Positions 32,977 through 41,634 are shown, counted from the stretch's first letter. The stretch: 64,000 nucleotides of DNA from Actinophytocola sp044466355 (GCF_044466355.1 NZ_JBITMQ010000013.1:1-64000), one strand, 5' to 3'. Notes: generated by a model not told the origin, from the letters alone. Numbers and translations are program-made.

Positions 32977-33057
32977 CTAACCTCCAAACTTTCCTTGACA
33001 GGTTATACCATCGTGTGCTTGTGTTTCTAACCAGTAAAACAACTCAAAGGAGTTAGG
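32977..33057. promoter_or_regulatory. Divergent promoter with repeated CTAACC boxes
   Basis: TAACCT (32978-32983) faces AGGTTA (33000-33005); CTAACC recurs at 33027-33032 and its inverse at 33052-33057. On the minus strand TATAAC (33004-33009) is a good -10, with TTAGAA 17 bp upstream. This AT-rich gap contrasts with its surroundings. The boxes flanking the -10 are probable binding sites of the CGNR regulator. AAAGGAG precedes the hydrolase start. Confidence 0.5.
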
Positions 33058-33061
33058 TGAC

Positions 33062-33943
33062 ATGGGCACCGTTCACCACCGCTACGCCACCGTCGACGGC
33101 CACACGCTCTTCTACCGCGAGGCCGGTCCCGCCGACGCGCCGGTTTTCCTTCTGCTGCACGGGTTTCCGACCAGCTCCCACATGTTCCGCGACCTGATCC
33201 CGCTGCTCGCCGACCGCTACCACGTGATCGCCCCGGACCACCTCGGCTTCGGGTTCTCCGACGCGCCGTCCGCCGCCGAGTTCACCTACACCTTCGACGC
33301 GCTCACCGACCTCACCGAAGGGCTGCTCGCCCACCTCGGTGTCACCCGGTACGCCGTCTACGTCCAGGACTACGGCGCACCCATCGGCTGGCGGCTCGCG
33401 CTGCGCGACCCGGCTGCCGTCACCGCGATCGTCAGCCAGAGCGGCAACGGCTACGACGCCGGGTTCGACGAGGAGTTCTGGCGTCCGATCCGCGCCTTCT
33501 GGCAGGACTGGAACCCGGTGACCGAGGCGGGCGTCCGCGGTGCGCTCTCGCTGGAGGCCACCCGCTGGCAGTACGTGCACGGGGTGCCGGACGAGTCCGT
33601 GGTCAGCCCCGACACCTGGCACCACGACCACGCGCTGCTGTCCCGTCCCGGCAACGACGAGATCCAGGTGGCCCTGTTCCGCGACTACGCCACCAACTCG
33701 CCGCTGTACCCGCGGCTGCACGACCACCTCCGCGAGAGCCGGGTGCCGGTGCTCGCCGTGTGGGGCCGGGGCGACGAGATCTTCGTTCCCGCCGGTGCGG
33801 AGGCGTTCGCGCAGGACGCCCACGACCCGGAGATCCACCTGCTCGACGGCGGCCACTTCCTGCTGGAGACGGCGCTCACCGAGGTCGCCGCGCTGATCGG
33901 GGACTTCCTCGACCGCAGGCTCGCGGTCAGGGCGGCGGCGTGA
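33062..33943 (+). CDS. Alpha/beta hydrolase with Asp nucleophile
   Basis: A 293-residue alpha/beta-fold hydrolase. Oxyanion region LLLHGFPTSSHMFRD, nucleophile D103 in VQDYGAPIG, acid in VWGRGDEIF and base in DGGHFLLE. An Asp nucleophile in a QD-Y/W-G elbow is typical of epoxide hydrolases and haloalkane-dehalogenase relatives rather than Ser esterases. The cap region (GFDEEFWRPIRAFWQDW) is aromatic-rich. AAAGGAG is 8 bp upstream of ATG 33062. Control by the divergent CGNR regulator is likely. The last 17 bp overlap the convergent WYL gene. Confidence 0.88.
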   Translation: MGTVHHRYATVDGHTLFYREAGPADAPVFLLLHGFPTSSHMFRDLIPLLADRYHVIAPDHLGFGFSDAPSAAEFTYTFDALTDLTEGLLAHLGVTRYAVYVQDYGAPIGWRLALRDPAAVTAIVSQSGNGYDAGFDEEFWRPIRAFWQDWNPVTEAGVRGALSLEATRWQYVHGVPDESVVSPDTWHHDHALLSRPGNDEIQVALFRDYATNSPLYPRLHDHLRESRVPVLAVWGRGDEIFVPAGAEAFAQDAHDPEIHLLDGGHFLLETALTEVAALIGDFLDRRLAVRAAA

Positions 33944-34880
33944 CGCTCCCCGCCGCGGCGGCGTAGCGGCGGGCCAGCGCGGCGAAGGCGTCCCTGAGCT
34001 CGGCCGGGCCGACCACCTCGAGGTCGGCGTCGAAGCGCCCCAGCGACGCGGCCAGTCCGGCCCACGACCACGAGCCCGACAGCAGCCTGCACCGGTTGGG
34101 CCCCAGAGCCTCGACCACGCCGTCGCCCGCGTACGGCTGGACCGTGGCCGCCGGGAGGTGCAGCACCACCTCGCCCCGGCACGGCCAGTCCCCGGTGCCG
34201 CGGAACCTCGACCGGACGAAGTCGGACACGTTCCCGCCCGGCAGCTCCCGAGGGGTGAAGCGGGGCCCGGTCGGGATGCGTGGCGTGATCCGGTCGGCGC
34301 GGAAGGTGCGCCAGTCGTCGCGGTCGAGGTCCCACGCCACGAGGTACCAGCGGCCGCCCCACGTGACGAGGTGGTGCGGTTCGACCCGCCGGGGCTGCGT
34401 CCCCGACGAGTAGTCGAACCGCAGCACCTCGTGGGCGTGGACCGCGGCGGACAGCGCCATGAGCACGGCGCTGTCGACCCGCGGGGCGGTGCCCCGCTCG
34501 ACGGCCGTGACCCGCAGGGTGTCGATCCGGTGCCGCAGCCGCGCGGGCATGACCTGGCGGACGGTGTTCAGTGCGCGTGCCGCCGCCTCGCCGATGCCCG
34601 CGCCGGAGGTCGTGGCGAGCCGGAGCGCGACGGCGAGGGCGACGGCCTGCTCGTCGTCGAACAGCAGCGGCGGCAGCTGCGTGCCCGCGTCCAGCCGGTA
34701 GCCGCCGTCGGGGCCCTTGACCGCCACGATCGGATAACCCAGCTCCCGCAGGCGGTCGACGTCGCGGCGCACCGTGCGCGGGCTCACCGCCAGGCGCTCG
34801 GCCAGCAGCGCACCCGGCCAGTCCCGGCGTGCCTGGAGCAGCGAGAGCAGCGACAGCAGCCGCGCGGACGTTTTCGGCAC
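33927..34880 (-). CDS. WYL-domain transcriptional regulator (YafY type)
   Basis: A 317-residue regulator: N-terminal HTH_11-type winged helix (LLSLLQARRDWPGALLAERLAVSPRTVRRDVDRLRELGYPI), then a WYL domain around RRVEPHHLVTWGGRWYLVAWDLDRDDWRTFRADRI and a WCX C-terminal part. WYL domains sense nucleic-acid or nucleotide ligands and often govern DNA-damage or defence genes. Start GTG 34880; another GTG lies ten codons earlier. It is divergent from a DinB-like/AlkZ-like pair (63-bp gap), so it is a plausible regulator of those damage-related genes. Confidence 0.9.
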   Translation of the reverse strand: MPKTSARLLSLLSLLQARRDWPGALLAERLAVSPRTVRRDVDRLRELGYPIVAVKGPDGGYRLDAGTQLPPLLFDDEQAVALAVALRLATTSGAGIGEAAARALNTVRQVMPARLRHRIDTLRVTAVERGTAPRVDSAVLMALSAAVHAHEVLRFDYSSGTQPRRVEPHHLVTWGGRWYLVAWDLDRDDWRTFRADRITPRIPTGPRFTPRELPGGNVSDFVRSRFRGTGDWPCRGEVVLHLPAATVQPYAGDGVVEALGPNRCRLLSGSWSWAGLAASLGRFDADLEVVGPAELRDAFAALARRYAAAAGSVTPPP

Positions 34881-34942
34881 GAATTCAGTATGGCGGCCAG
34901 TAGCGGCCACATCCTGACCGCTACCCCTGCGAGTCTTGTCCC

Positions 34943-35512
34943 ATGAGCAACGACACCGTCACCCTCGACGCCGAACGCACCGACCTGCTGGCCGAACTGG
35001 CGACCGCGCGGGCGGCGTTGACCGGCACCCTCACCGACCTGACCGACGAGCAGCTCGGCCTGCGCCCGACGGCCAGCGCGCTGTGCCTCGGCGGGCTGGT
35101 CAAGCACGTCGCGGCGATGGAGGAGACCTGGCTGCGGTTCGCCGTCGACGGCCCGACCGCGATGGACTACTCGCTGCCAGAGGGTGTCACGTGGGAGGAC
35201 TTCGCGGCCGGGACCGCGCGGGAGTACCCGCGGTGGGCGATCGACCACCAGAACGACTTCCGGATGCTGCCGGGCGACACGATGGCCACGATCCTCGCCC
35301 GTTACGCGCAGGTCGCGGCGCGCACCGAGGAGGTCGTCGCCACCCTCGCCGACCTGTCCGCGACCCACCCGCTGCCGTCGGCGCCCTGGCACACGCCGGG
35401 CGAGCGGCTCAGTGTGCGGCGGGCGTTGACCCACGTGATCGCCGAGACGTGCCAGCACGCGGGCCACGCCGACATCCTCCGCGAGTCCATCGACGGCAGG
35501 ACGGCGAGCTGA
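34943..35512 (+). CDS. DinB-family protein (DUF664-like)
   Basis: A 189-residue four-helix-bundle protein of the DinB superfamily: GLRPTASALCLGGLVKHVAAMEETWL contains the first metal-binding His (LVKHVA), and RALTHVIAETCQHAGHADILRE contains the others (H-x-x-x-E-x-x-x-H-x-x-H pattern). Members are metal-dependent thiol transferases linked to mycothiol/bacillithiol detoxification in Gram-positives. Its TGA overlaps the next gene's ATG by one base, so the two are coupled. Regulation by the divergent WYL protein is inferred. Confidence 0.88.
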   Translation: MSNDTVTLDAERTDLLAELATARAALTGTLTDLTDEQLGLRPTASALCLGGLVKHVAAMEETWLRFAVDGPTAMDYSLPEGVTWEDFAAGTAREYPRWAIDHQNDFRMLPGDTMATILARYAQVAARTEEVVATLADLSATHPLPSAPWHTPGERLSVRRALTHVIAETCQHAGHADILRESIDGRTAS

Positions 35513-36612
35513 TGACCGTCCTGCGCACCCGGGCGCTGAACCGCGCGGCGCTGGCCAGACAGCTGCTGCTCGACCGCGCCGACCTGCCGGTGCGCGACGC
35601 CGTCGCGCACCTGTGCGGGCTGCAGGCGCAGGAACCGCAGGAACCGTTCACCGGCCTGTGGTCGCGGCTGCACGCGTTCGACCCGGCGTCGTTGTCGGAC
35701 CTGCTGACCGGGCGGGCCGTGGTGCGGACCCACCTCATGCGCCGCACCGTGCACCTGCTGACCGCGGACGACGTGCTGGCGTGGCGGTCCCGCCACGACC
35801 CGATGCTGCGCCAGAAGGTGCTGGGGACCTACCGCCGCGAGCTCGACGGGGTGGACCTCGACGAGCTCGCGGCAGCCGGCCGCGCGGTGCTGGCCGACGG
35901 CGAACCGCGCTCGATGCCCGACCTCGCGAGGGCGGTCGCCGGCCGCTGGCCCGCGGCGGACACGCGGGCGCTGGGGGAGATGCTGGTTGCCGCGTTGATC
36001 CCGATGGTGCAACTGCCGCCGCGCGGTCTGTGGCGGGCGAAGGGCGGCGTGCGGAACCTGGCGGTGTCGTCGTGGCTGGGCCGCGAACCCGACACGCCCG
36101 CGCCCGACGGCACGGACCCGGTCGGCGTGGCACTGGTGCGGCGCTACCTGGCCGCGTACGGCCCGGCGGCGGTGGCCGACATCCGTGCGTGGTCCGGCCT
36201 GGCGGGCCTCCCCGCTGCGGTGGCCGCGATCCGGGACGAGCTGGTGTCCTTCCGCGACGAACGCGGCCGTGAACTGCTGGACCTGCCCGGCGCGCCCCGC
36301 CCCGACCCGGACACCCCGGCGCCGGTGCGGTTCCTGCCCGCGTTCGACAACGCGGTCCTCGGCTACGACGACCGCGGCCGGATCATCGACGGCGAGCACC
36401 GTCTCCTGTCGGTCGCGGGCGCCCGCGTCGTCCTGGTCGACGGCCGGGTCGCGGCGACGTGGACGGTCGAGGAGGGTGCGGTGGTCGTCGCCCCGCTCCG
36501 GCGGTTCACCCGCGCCGAACGCGCCGAGACGACCGCGGAGGGAACGGCGCTGGCGCTTTTCTTGTCCGACAAGGAGAACGACGAGGTCAGGTTCGCCGAA
36601 CCGCCTCGGTGA
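35512..36612 (+). CDS. AlkZ-like winged-helix DNA glycosylase (HTH_42)
   Basis: A 366-residue protein of the HTH_42 superfamily. The N-terminus has AHLCGLQAQEPQEPFTGLWSR, with the Q-x-Q motif used catalytically by AlkZ enzymes that unhook DNA interstrand crosslinks. Further family segments are VVRTHLMRRTVHLLTADDV, RFLPAFDNAVLGYDDR and a C-terminal domain with a VDGRVAATWTVE strand. Winged-helix repeats lie between. In actinomycetes these glycosylases protect against alkylating metabolites. Coupled to the DinB gene by a TGATG overlap; together they suggest a response to thiol-reactive or alkylating compounds. Confidence 0.85.
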   Translation: MTVLRTRALNRAALARQLLLDRADLPVRDAVAHLCGLQAQEPQEPFTGLWSRLHAFDPASLSDLLTGRAVVRTHLMRRTVHLLTADDVLAWRSRHDPMLRQKVLGTYRRELDGVDLDELAAAGRAVLADGEPRSMPDLARAVAGRWPAADTRALGEMLVAALIPMVQLPPRGLWRAKGGVRNLAVSSWLGREPDTPAPDGTDPVGVALVRRYLAAYGPAAVADIRAWSGLAGLPAAVAAIRDELVSFRDERGRELLDLPGAPRPDPDTPAPVRFLPAFDNAVLGYDDRGRIIDGEHRLLSVAGARVVLVDGRVAATWTVEEGAVVVAPLRRFTRAERAETTAEGTALALFLSDKENDEVRFAEPPR

Positions 36613-36619
36613 AAGGACG

Positions 36620-37849
36620 TCACGGGCCGCGGTGGAGCTGCGCCTCGGGTGCGTACGCCGTCGAGAAGGCCGCCCACAGGATCGGGGAGGCGGCCGGGTC
36701 GCCGTCGGTGTCCCAGCGGTCGGCCTGCGCGCGTTGCCACGCACCGAGTCCGGTGACCGGGTCCGCCGACTCCTGCGCCTCGTCCACCGCGGCGACCGCC
36801 GACGCGAACGCCGGTTTCGGCAGCACGGCGTCGGTCGGCAGCGTCCACCGCGTCGACGTCACGTACTCCGCTCCACAGTGGACCATCGCGGCCACGAGAC
36901 CGGACGGCTCGGCGAACCGCGCGTCCCCGCCGCTCTCGCACGCCACCAGCGCCACGCGGTTCGGCAGGCGCCACGGCCGGGGCGCGTCCGGGCGGTGGCC
37001 GAGCGCGATGTCCGCCGCGGTCAGCGGGCGGTGCGCGCCGACCGGGTCGGCACGGCCGGAGGTGCCTGTGCCACAGGACAGGTGCAGCCGCGCGTCCAGG
37101 CCGTGCGCCGACGTGGTCACGTGCCCGACGTACAGGAAGCGGCCCGCCTCCGCCAGCAGCGGTTCGAGCACGTCGCGGTCGACGTCCGCGCGGCGGAACC
37201 CGCCCGGCACAAGGCGTTCGCCGAGCCGTGCGGCCATCGCGGCCAGGGCAGGCGGTACCGGGCCCAGTACCGAGCCCAGCGCGGAGTCGTCGTCGAAGCC
37301 CGGCACGCGTGGGTCGAGCACGCCCGCGACCGTGCCGTCCGGCCGCCACGGTGACACCACCCGGCCGGGTGCGTTGCGGACGGTCGCGGGCGGCAACAGC
37401 GACACGTCGACGGCGTGCACGAGCCGCTCGCCCTCCGACAACCGCAACGCCTCCCACGGCACCTGCGCGATCGACGGCGACGGCTGGATGCGCACGTGCG
37501 GCCGGATTCCCCGCAGCAGCAACGAGTTCACCTCGTCGCCGAAGAACGGCGGGAACACGTGCCGGGCGATCGTCTCCGCGAGCCGCTGTTCCCCCGGCCG
37601 GTCCAGCAGGGGCCCGGCGAGTGCACGGGCGACCGCCGCGGGCACGGTCTCGCCGGGCAGCGGCGACGGCAGCGCGGCCGCCAGGTCCGCCAACGGCACC
37701 GTGCCGCGGTCGATCACGTCCACCCGGGGTTCACCCGGCGCGTGCTCCCACCGCCACGCCGCGAACAGGTGGTCGCCGTCGACGAACTTGAGCTGCACCG
37801 TCGGCCGGACCGACCCGTCGAGTCCACTGAGGACATCCGGCGCGGTCAC
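36620..37849 (-). CDS. CHAT-domain caspase-like protease
   Basis: A 409-residue protein whose C-terminal 280 residues form a CHAT domain: VPWEAL (131-135), VTSTRWTLP after the active-site strand, catalytic His243 in FLYVGHVTTS and catalytic Cys304 in VALVACESGG, ending LWAAFSTAYAP. Both catalytic residues are intact, so it is predicted to be an active caspase-like cysteine protease. The N-terminal 100 residues are a separate small domain. It is the last gene of a four-gene minus-strand operon; its ATG overlaps the stop of the TPR gene (4 bp). CHAT proteases act with TPR partners in bacterial defence and cell-death systems, where the TPR part senses the activator. Substrate unknown. Confidence 0.9.
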   Translation of the reverse strand: MTAPDVLSGLDGSVRPTVQLKFVDGDHLFAAWRWEHAPGEPRVDVIDRGTVPLADLAAALPSPLPGETVPAAVARALAGPLLDRPGEQRLAETIARHVFPPFFGDEVNSLLLRGIRPHVRIQPSPSIAQVPWEALRLSEGERLVHAVDVSLLPPATVRNAPGRVVSPWRPDGTVAGVLDPRVPGFDDDSALGSVLGPVPPALAAMAARLGERLVPGGFRRADVDRDVLEPLLAEAGRFLYVGHVTTSAHGLDARLHLSCGTGTSGRADPVGAHRPLTAADIALGHRPDAPRPWRLPNRVALVACESGGDARFAEPSGLVAAMVHCGAEYVTSTRWTLPTDAVLPKPAFASAVAAVDEAQESADPVTGLGAWQRAQADRWDTDGDPAASPILWAAFSTAYAPEAQLHRGP

Positions 37850-39420
37850 CAGGCACGCACCACTTCCGCCGACCGCAGCACCAGGTGGTACTCCTGCTCC
37901 ACCTGGGCGACGAGCACGTCGAGCACCGTCTCGTCGCCGGGGAGGAGCAGAAGGCGCGGCGGCGGCGCGAGCCGGGAGTCCAGGTCCGGCGCCGGATACC
38001 GTTGCAGGTCAAGCTCGTCCGGCGTACCCGCCTGGAGTGAAGTCCCGGCCGAGAAGTACTCGACGAGCAGGAACACCAGCTCGCCGAGACCGAGCGCGGC
38101 GGCGACGCGCAACGCGAGCGACCGCGCGGGCACCGCGACGAACCGCGCCCACCGCTCGCGGATCGGGCCGGGGGAGTAGCGGTGCCGGAACCCGTCGGCC
38201 GCGAGCGCCGCCATCACCGCGAGCTGGAGCACCCGCTGGTGCATGTCCGCGCGGGTCCCGGTTTCGGTCAGCTCCGCCGCGTCGACGCTGAGCTGGGCGC
38301 GGTTGTAGTCGATGCGTGCGACCTCGTGCCAGACCCGTCCGGCGACCGCCAGCTCACGGCCGCGCAGGAACGCCTCCTCGGTGTCGGCCATGTTGCCCGT
38401 CATGACGAACGTGAGCTGGGCGTGGACCAGGTGGCACTCGATCAACGACTGGACCGCGCCCGTCTCCCGCAGCGTGTCGAGCGCCGCCGTCACGTGGTCC
38501 ACGGCGTCGGGGAAACGCAGCTGCCGCATCGCGACGACGGACCGGCTCATCCGGCACTCGGCGACCTCGACCGCCCGGCCCGCCCGCTCGTACTCCGCCT
38601 GCGCACGCGCGAGCCGCTCCTCGGCCTCGTCGAGCCTGCCCGCGCCGGCGGCGAGCCTGCCCAGCTGCCGTTCGTCGTCGGCGCGGTCGAACGCGGTACC
38701 GGTGAGCCCGTGCAGGTCACGGGCCACGGCAAGGTGTTCGGTCGCGCTGCCGTCGTCACCGGTGCGCGCGGCGATCGTCCCGAGGGTGGCGTAGGCCTCC
38801 GCGGCGAGCCGCGGCTCGGACGCCATGGCGACGTCCAGCGCCAGCCTGGCCTCGGTCTCCGCCTCGGCGTACCGCGCGAGCACGACCAGCGCGGCGGCTC
38901 GTGTGTGGTGCAGCAGGAACGACAGCAGGCTCGCGTTGGCGTCGGCGGCCGCCCCCGCGGCGGCCACCTCGTCCAGCACGCGCAGCGCCTCCTCGGACCT
39001 GCCGAGCGACTGCAGCGTCTGCGCCTGGTTGATCAGCACGCTGGACCGGATGTCGGAGACGCCGAACCGATCGTCGCCCCGCGCCACCTCCGCGCAGAGG
39101 ACGAGGCATTCCTCGTCGTACCGCAGCGCGGCGGTGAGGTCGCCGCGTGCGCCTGCCATCTGCGCACGGTTGGCCAGCGCCCGCGCCCGCAGGTCGAGCG
39201 CCTCGCCGTCGCCGCCGTCGTTGTCGTCGTTGTCGTCGGTCGCCTGAAGGACCTCGTCGAGGATCGCCTCCGCCCCGGCGATGTCCCCGGCGTAGAACGC
39301 ACGGGCCGCGTCGTTCATCCGCTGGCCGACCGGACGCCACCGCGGGCCGTACCGCGTCCGGCCGCGCAGGCCGACGAGATCGGGGTCGTCGATGTGGTCG
39401 TCGATGTGGTCGTCGGTCAC
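37846..39420 (-). CDS. Tetratricopeptide-repeat protein, partner of CHAT protease
   Basis: A 524-residue protein. The N-terminus is acidic and repetitive (DDHIDDHIDDPD), and an Asp/Asn run near residues 62-74 is encoded by trinucleotide-rich DNA. Residues 80-400 are helical TPR pairs (LRARALANRAQMAGARGDLT, YAEAETEARLALDVAMASEP, LAAEAYATLGTIAARTGDDG). A C-terminal region of about 110 residues has a weakly hydrophobic segment (SLALRVAAALGLGELVFLLV) and ends LVLRSAEVVRAW. Start GTG 39420 overlaps the previous stop (GTGA), and its own stop overlaps the CHAT start. TPR-CHAT is often one polypeptide; here it is two, made in tandem. Confidence 0.88.
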   Translation of the reverse strand: MTDDHIDDHIDDPDLVGLRGRTRYGPRWRPVGQRMNDAARAFYAGDIAGAEAILDEVLQATDDNDDNDGGDGEALDLRARALANRAQMAGARGDLTAALRYDEECLVLCAEVARGDDRFGVSDIRSSVLINQAQTLQSLGRSEEALRVLDEVAAAGAAADANASLLSFLLHHTRAAALVVLARYAEAETEARLALDVAMASEPRLAAEAYATLGTIAARTGDDGSATEHLAVARDLHGLTGTAFDRADDERQLGRLAAGAGRLDEAEERLARAQAEYERAGRAVEVAECRMSRSVVAMRQLRFPDAVDHVTAALDTLRETGAVQSLIECHLVHAQLTFVMTGNMADTEEAFLRGRELAVAGRVWHEVARIDYNRAQLSVDAAELTETGTRADMHQRVLQLAVMAALAADGFRHRYSPGPIRERWARFVAVPARSLALRVAAALGLGELVFLLVEYFSAGTSLQAGTPDELDLQRYPAPDLDSRLAPPPRLLLLPGDETVLDVLVAQVEQEYHLVLRSAEVVRAW

Positions 39421-40328
39421 CGTGCCGCCGCTCGTTCGGTGAGCGTCGCGTCCGGCGCGTCGAGCCGGGCCCTGGCCATGGCGACGAGTGCCGCGCGGCG
39501 GGCGGCGGCGTCCGGGTCGGTCTCGGGCTCGGGCTCGGCGAAACCGGGTGCGTACACGGTCAGGGTCCGTTGCGCGGCGGGCAGGAGGAGCACGGACGGC
39601 GGCACGGTGACCTGGCCGGTGCCGTCGTGCAGCGGCGCCTCGATCTCGCCGAACCGGGCGGCGAGCGGCACCGGCCGGAGCGTCGGCACGGACACCGCGA
39701 GCACCAGCCCACCGTCGCGCCGCACGACGGACCAGGTGGCGTCGGCGGCCGCGTCCACGGTGCCCTGCGGCACCAGCGCCCAGTCGACCGGGCTCGCCCC
39801 GCGCAGCACGACGACCTCCGCACCGGCCGTGCCACCGGCCGCCAGCGCGAACCCGGTCCGCTCCCGCTCGGCCGGCACCGGGTCCGGCAACGTGATCCCG
39901 TGGTCCTCGGCAAGGTCCGCGAGCCGCGCCGCCAGCGTCGAGGCGGCGTCCCCGAGCACGGGGTCGGTCGCGAGCGCGGCCAGCGGGTGCACGGCGGCCG
40001 CGGCGTCGGCGACCGCGCGTTCGACCGCGTCCTCGTCGTCGAGCAGGTGGTCCACGGCCGCGGCCGCGACGGCCAGCTCGGCGGCCAGCAGCGCCGGGTC
40101 GAGCGGCGGCACCCCGGCGACCACCGACGTCGGCCACCACGCCTTCGCCCAGGTCAGGTACGCCAGCTCCCGGGCCGCGGCGGGCACGTCCCACAGCCAG
40201 TCGGCGGCGAGCGCGTCGTCGTGGACCTCGGTGACCGGATCCGCGCCGGTGAGCACGTCCCAGTACAGGGTCGCGCCCCGCGCCTCCAGCGGCGCGGTCC
40301 GTTCGGGGTGGGGGAGCGGTGTGGTCAT
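39417..40328 (-). CDS. Unrecognised protein in CHAT-TPR operon, 303 aa
   Basis: I do not recognise this 303-residue protein. The N-terminal half is helical and acidic (LLAAELAVAAAAVDHLLDDE, DPVLGDAASTLAARLADLAE). The C-terminal half is predicted beta-rich (GAEVVVLRGASPVDWALVPQ, GGLVLAVSVPTLRPVPLAAR, GTGQVTVPPSVLLLPAAQRT). The beta part has no cysteine/histidine centre. Overlaps of 4 bp at both ends fix its place in the operon. It may be the recognition or regulatory component of the CHAT system; that is inference from context. Confidence 0.75.
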   Translation of the reverse strand: MTTPLPHPERTAPLEARGATLYWDVLTGADPVTEVHDDALAADWLWDVPAAARELAYLTWAKAWWPTSVVAGVPPLDPALLAAELAVAAAAVDHLLDDEDAVERAVADAAAAVHPLAALATDPVLGDAASTLAARLADLAEDHGITLPDPVPAERERTGFALAAGGTAGAEVVVLRGASPVDWALVPQGTVDAAADATWSVVRRDGGLVLAVSVPTLRPVPLAARFGEIEAPLHDGTGQVTVPPSVLLLPAAQRTLTVYAPGFAEPEPETDPDAAARRAALVAMARARLDAPDATLTERAAAR

Positions 40329-41578
40329 CGCACCGCCCGTTCGAGCGCGGACCGCAGCCGGTCCCGCTGGTCCATGATCACCGAGCGCAGCACGCCGTCG
40401 AGCAGCGACCACAGCTCCACCGCCGCGAGCGGTTCCCGCCGCAGCTCCCGGCCGTGCAGCCGCACCCACAGCCTGCGCAGGTAAGCGCCGCGGACGCCGT
40501 GCACGTCGGCCAGCAGGTCGCCGGGCACGGCCGACGGCATCCGCAGCACCCGCCGCACGTACGCCTCCCGCGCCCACCGCGACCGCAGCCGTCCGCCCGC
40601 GCCGGTGGCCTGCTCGCCCGACAGTCCCGCACTGGCCTCCCGGCCGAGCACCATGACGACGCGGCTCGCCTCGTCGGCCAGCTGCCACGGCTGCGCGGTG
40701 CGGTGGATCTCCGCACGCACCACCGTGTCCGCGTCGTCGGCCGCCACCTGCCGGAACGCGGCGAACAGGCGCTCGAACACCGACCGGTCCAGCGGCCTGG
40801 GCAGCTGCCGCTTCGACGCGCTGTCCCCGAGTTCCGGCGGCGTGATCCGGGAACGGTCGGTCAGGCCGTAGCTCCTGGCGACACCGGGTTGTGCCAGCTC
40901 ACCCGCTCCGCCGGTGCCCGCCGCGCGGGCCACGAGCGAGGAGAACAGCCGCGGGTCCGGGTCGGTGGCGCAGGTGGCGAGGAAGCCGGTGACCCCGGCG
41001 TCGGCGGGCACGTGCTCCTGCTCCCGCGGCACGGACCACACGGCCCGCAGCAGCCGGGTCAGCTCGGCGCGGTTGGCGGGGTCGGTGACGAACCGGCGCA
41101 GCTCGGCGACGGTCAGCCGGTCCGCTGGCGCGTGGAGGTCCGCGATCGAGCCGCTCGCGACGCGCGCCGCGTCCGGTGTGGACTCCGGGTGGCCGTACCG
41201 GTGCGCCAGTTCGTAGCAGTGCTGGAAGTACAGGTCCTGCGGGTGGCCGTCGGTGATGCCCGCCTTCCTGCGTGCCTTCTTCAGCAGCTGGAACCAGGCT
41301 GCGGTCGCGGCCAGCGCGGGACCGGCCGCGACGATCGCGGCGCGCAGCTCGTCGGCGTGCTCCGCCGCGACCGCGCCACTCGCGAGGTGCGGGTTCAGCA
41401 CGGGACGCAGGACCAGCGGGTCGAGGAGGAGCTTGACCGTGCGGGCGAGCGGGTGGCCGGAGGCGTTGGACAGCGGCGCCACGGCGTCCCCGAGGTCCGC
41501 CCACGCCCGCGCGATCACCATGCCACGCGGCAGCGTGACGCCGGGATCTGCGCTGCTGACGGTCACGGCTCCGAGCAT
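40325..41578 (-). CDS. Unrecognised first gene of CHAT-TPR operon, 417 aa
   Basis: No family recognised. The protein is almost wholly helical, with basic patches (QLLKKARRKAG, LRSRWAREAYVRRVLRM, LWVRLHGRELRRE) and a conserved-looking DLYFQHCYELAHRYGHPEST. No signal peptide and no clear membrane helix. The C-terminus (VELWSLLDGVLRSVIMDQRD) overlaps the next start (ATGA). Start ATG 41578 is used; GTG 41566, with GGAGCC just before it, is an alternative. As the first cistron in a protease operon it could be a scaffold, sensor or the protease substrate. Confidence 0.75.
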   Translation of the reverse strand: MLGAVTVSSADPGVTLPRGMVIARAWADLGDAVAPLSNASGHPLARTVKLLLDPLVLRPVLNPHLASGAVAAEHADELRAAIVAAGPALAATAAWFQLLKKARRKAGITDGHPQDLYFQHCYELAHRYGHPESTPDAARVASGSIADLHAPADRLTVAELRRFVTDPANRAELTRLLRAVWSVPREQEHVPADAGVTGFLATCATDPDPRLFSSLVARAAGTGGAGELAQPGVARSYGLTDRSRITPPELGDSASKRQLPRPLDRSVFERLFAAFRQVAADDADTVVRAEIHRTAQPWQLADEASRVVMVLGREASAGLSGEQATGAGGRLRSRWAREAYVRRVLRMPSAVPGDLLADVHGVRGAYLRRLWVRLHGRELRREPLAAVELWSLLDGVLRSVIMDQRDRLRSALERAVR

Positions 41579-41618
41579 AGAACCTGTGATCGGTATGCCT
41601 GTGCGGCCGTGAGGCTCA

Positions 41619-41634
41619 CCCCACGTTCGTGGGG
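41619..41634. promoter_or_regulatory. Inverted repeat in gap between CHAT operon and membrane genes
   Basis: CCCCACG (41619-41625), a TT spacer, then CGTGGGG (41628-41634). It lies in the 69-bp divergent gap, directly before the AAAGGA ribosome site of the membrane gene at 41648. It could be an operator for both directions or an RNA hairpin in the leader of the membrane gene. Confidence 0.45.
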
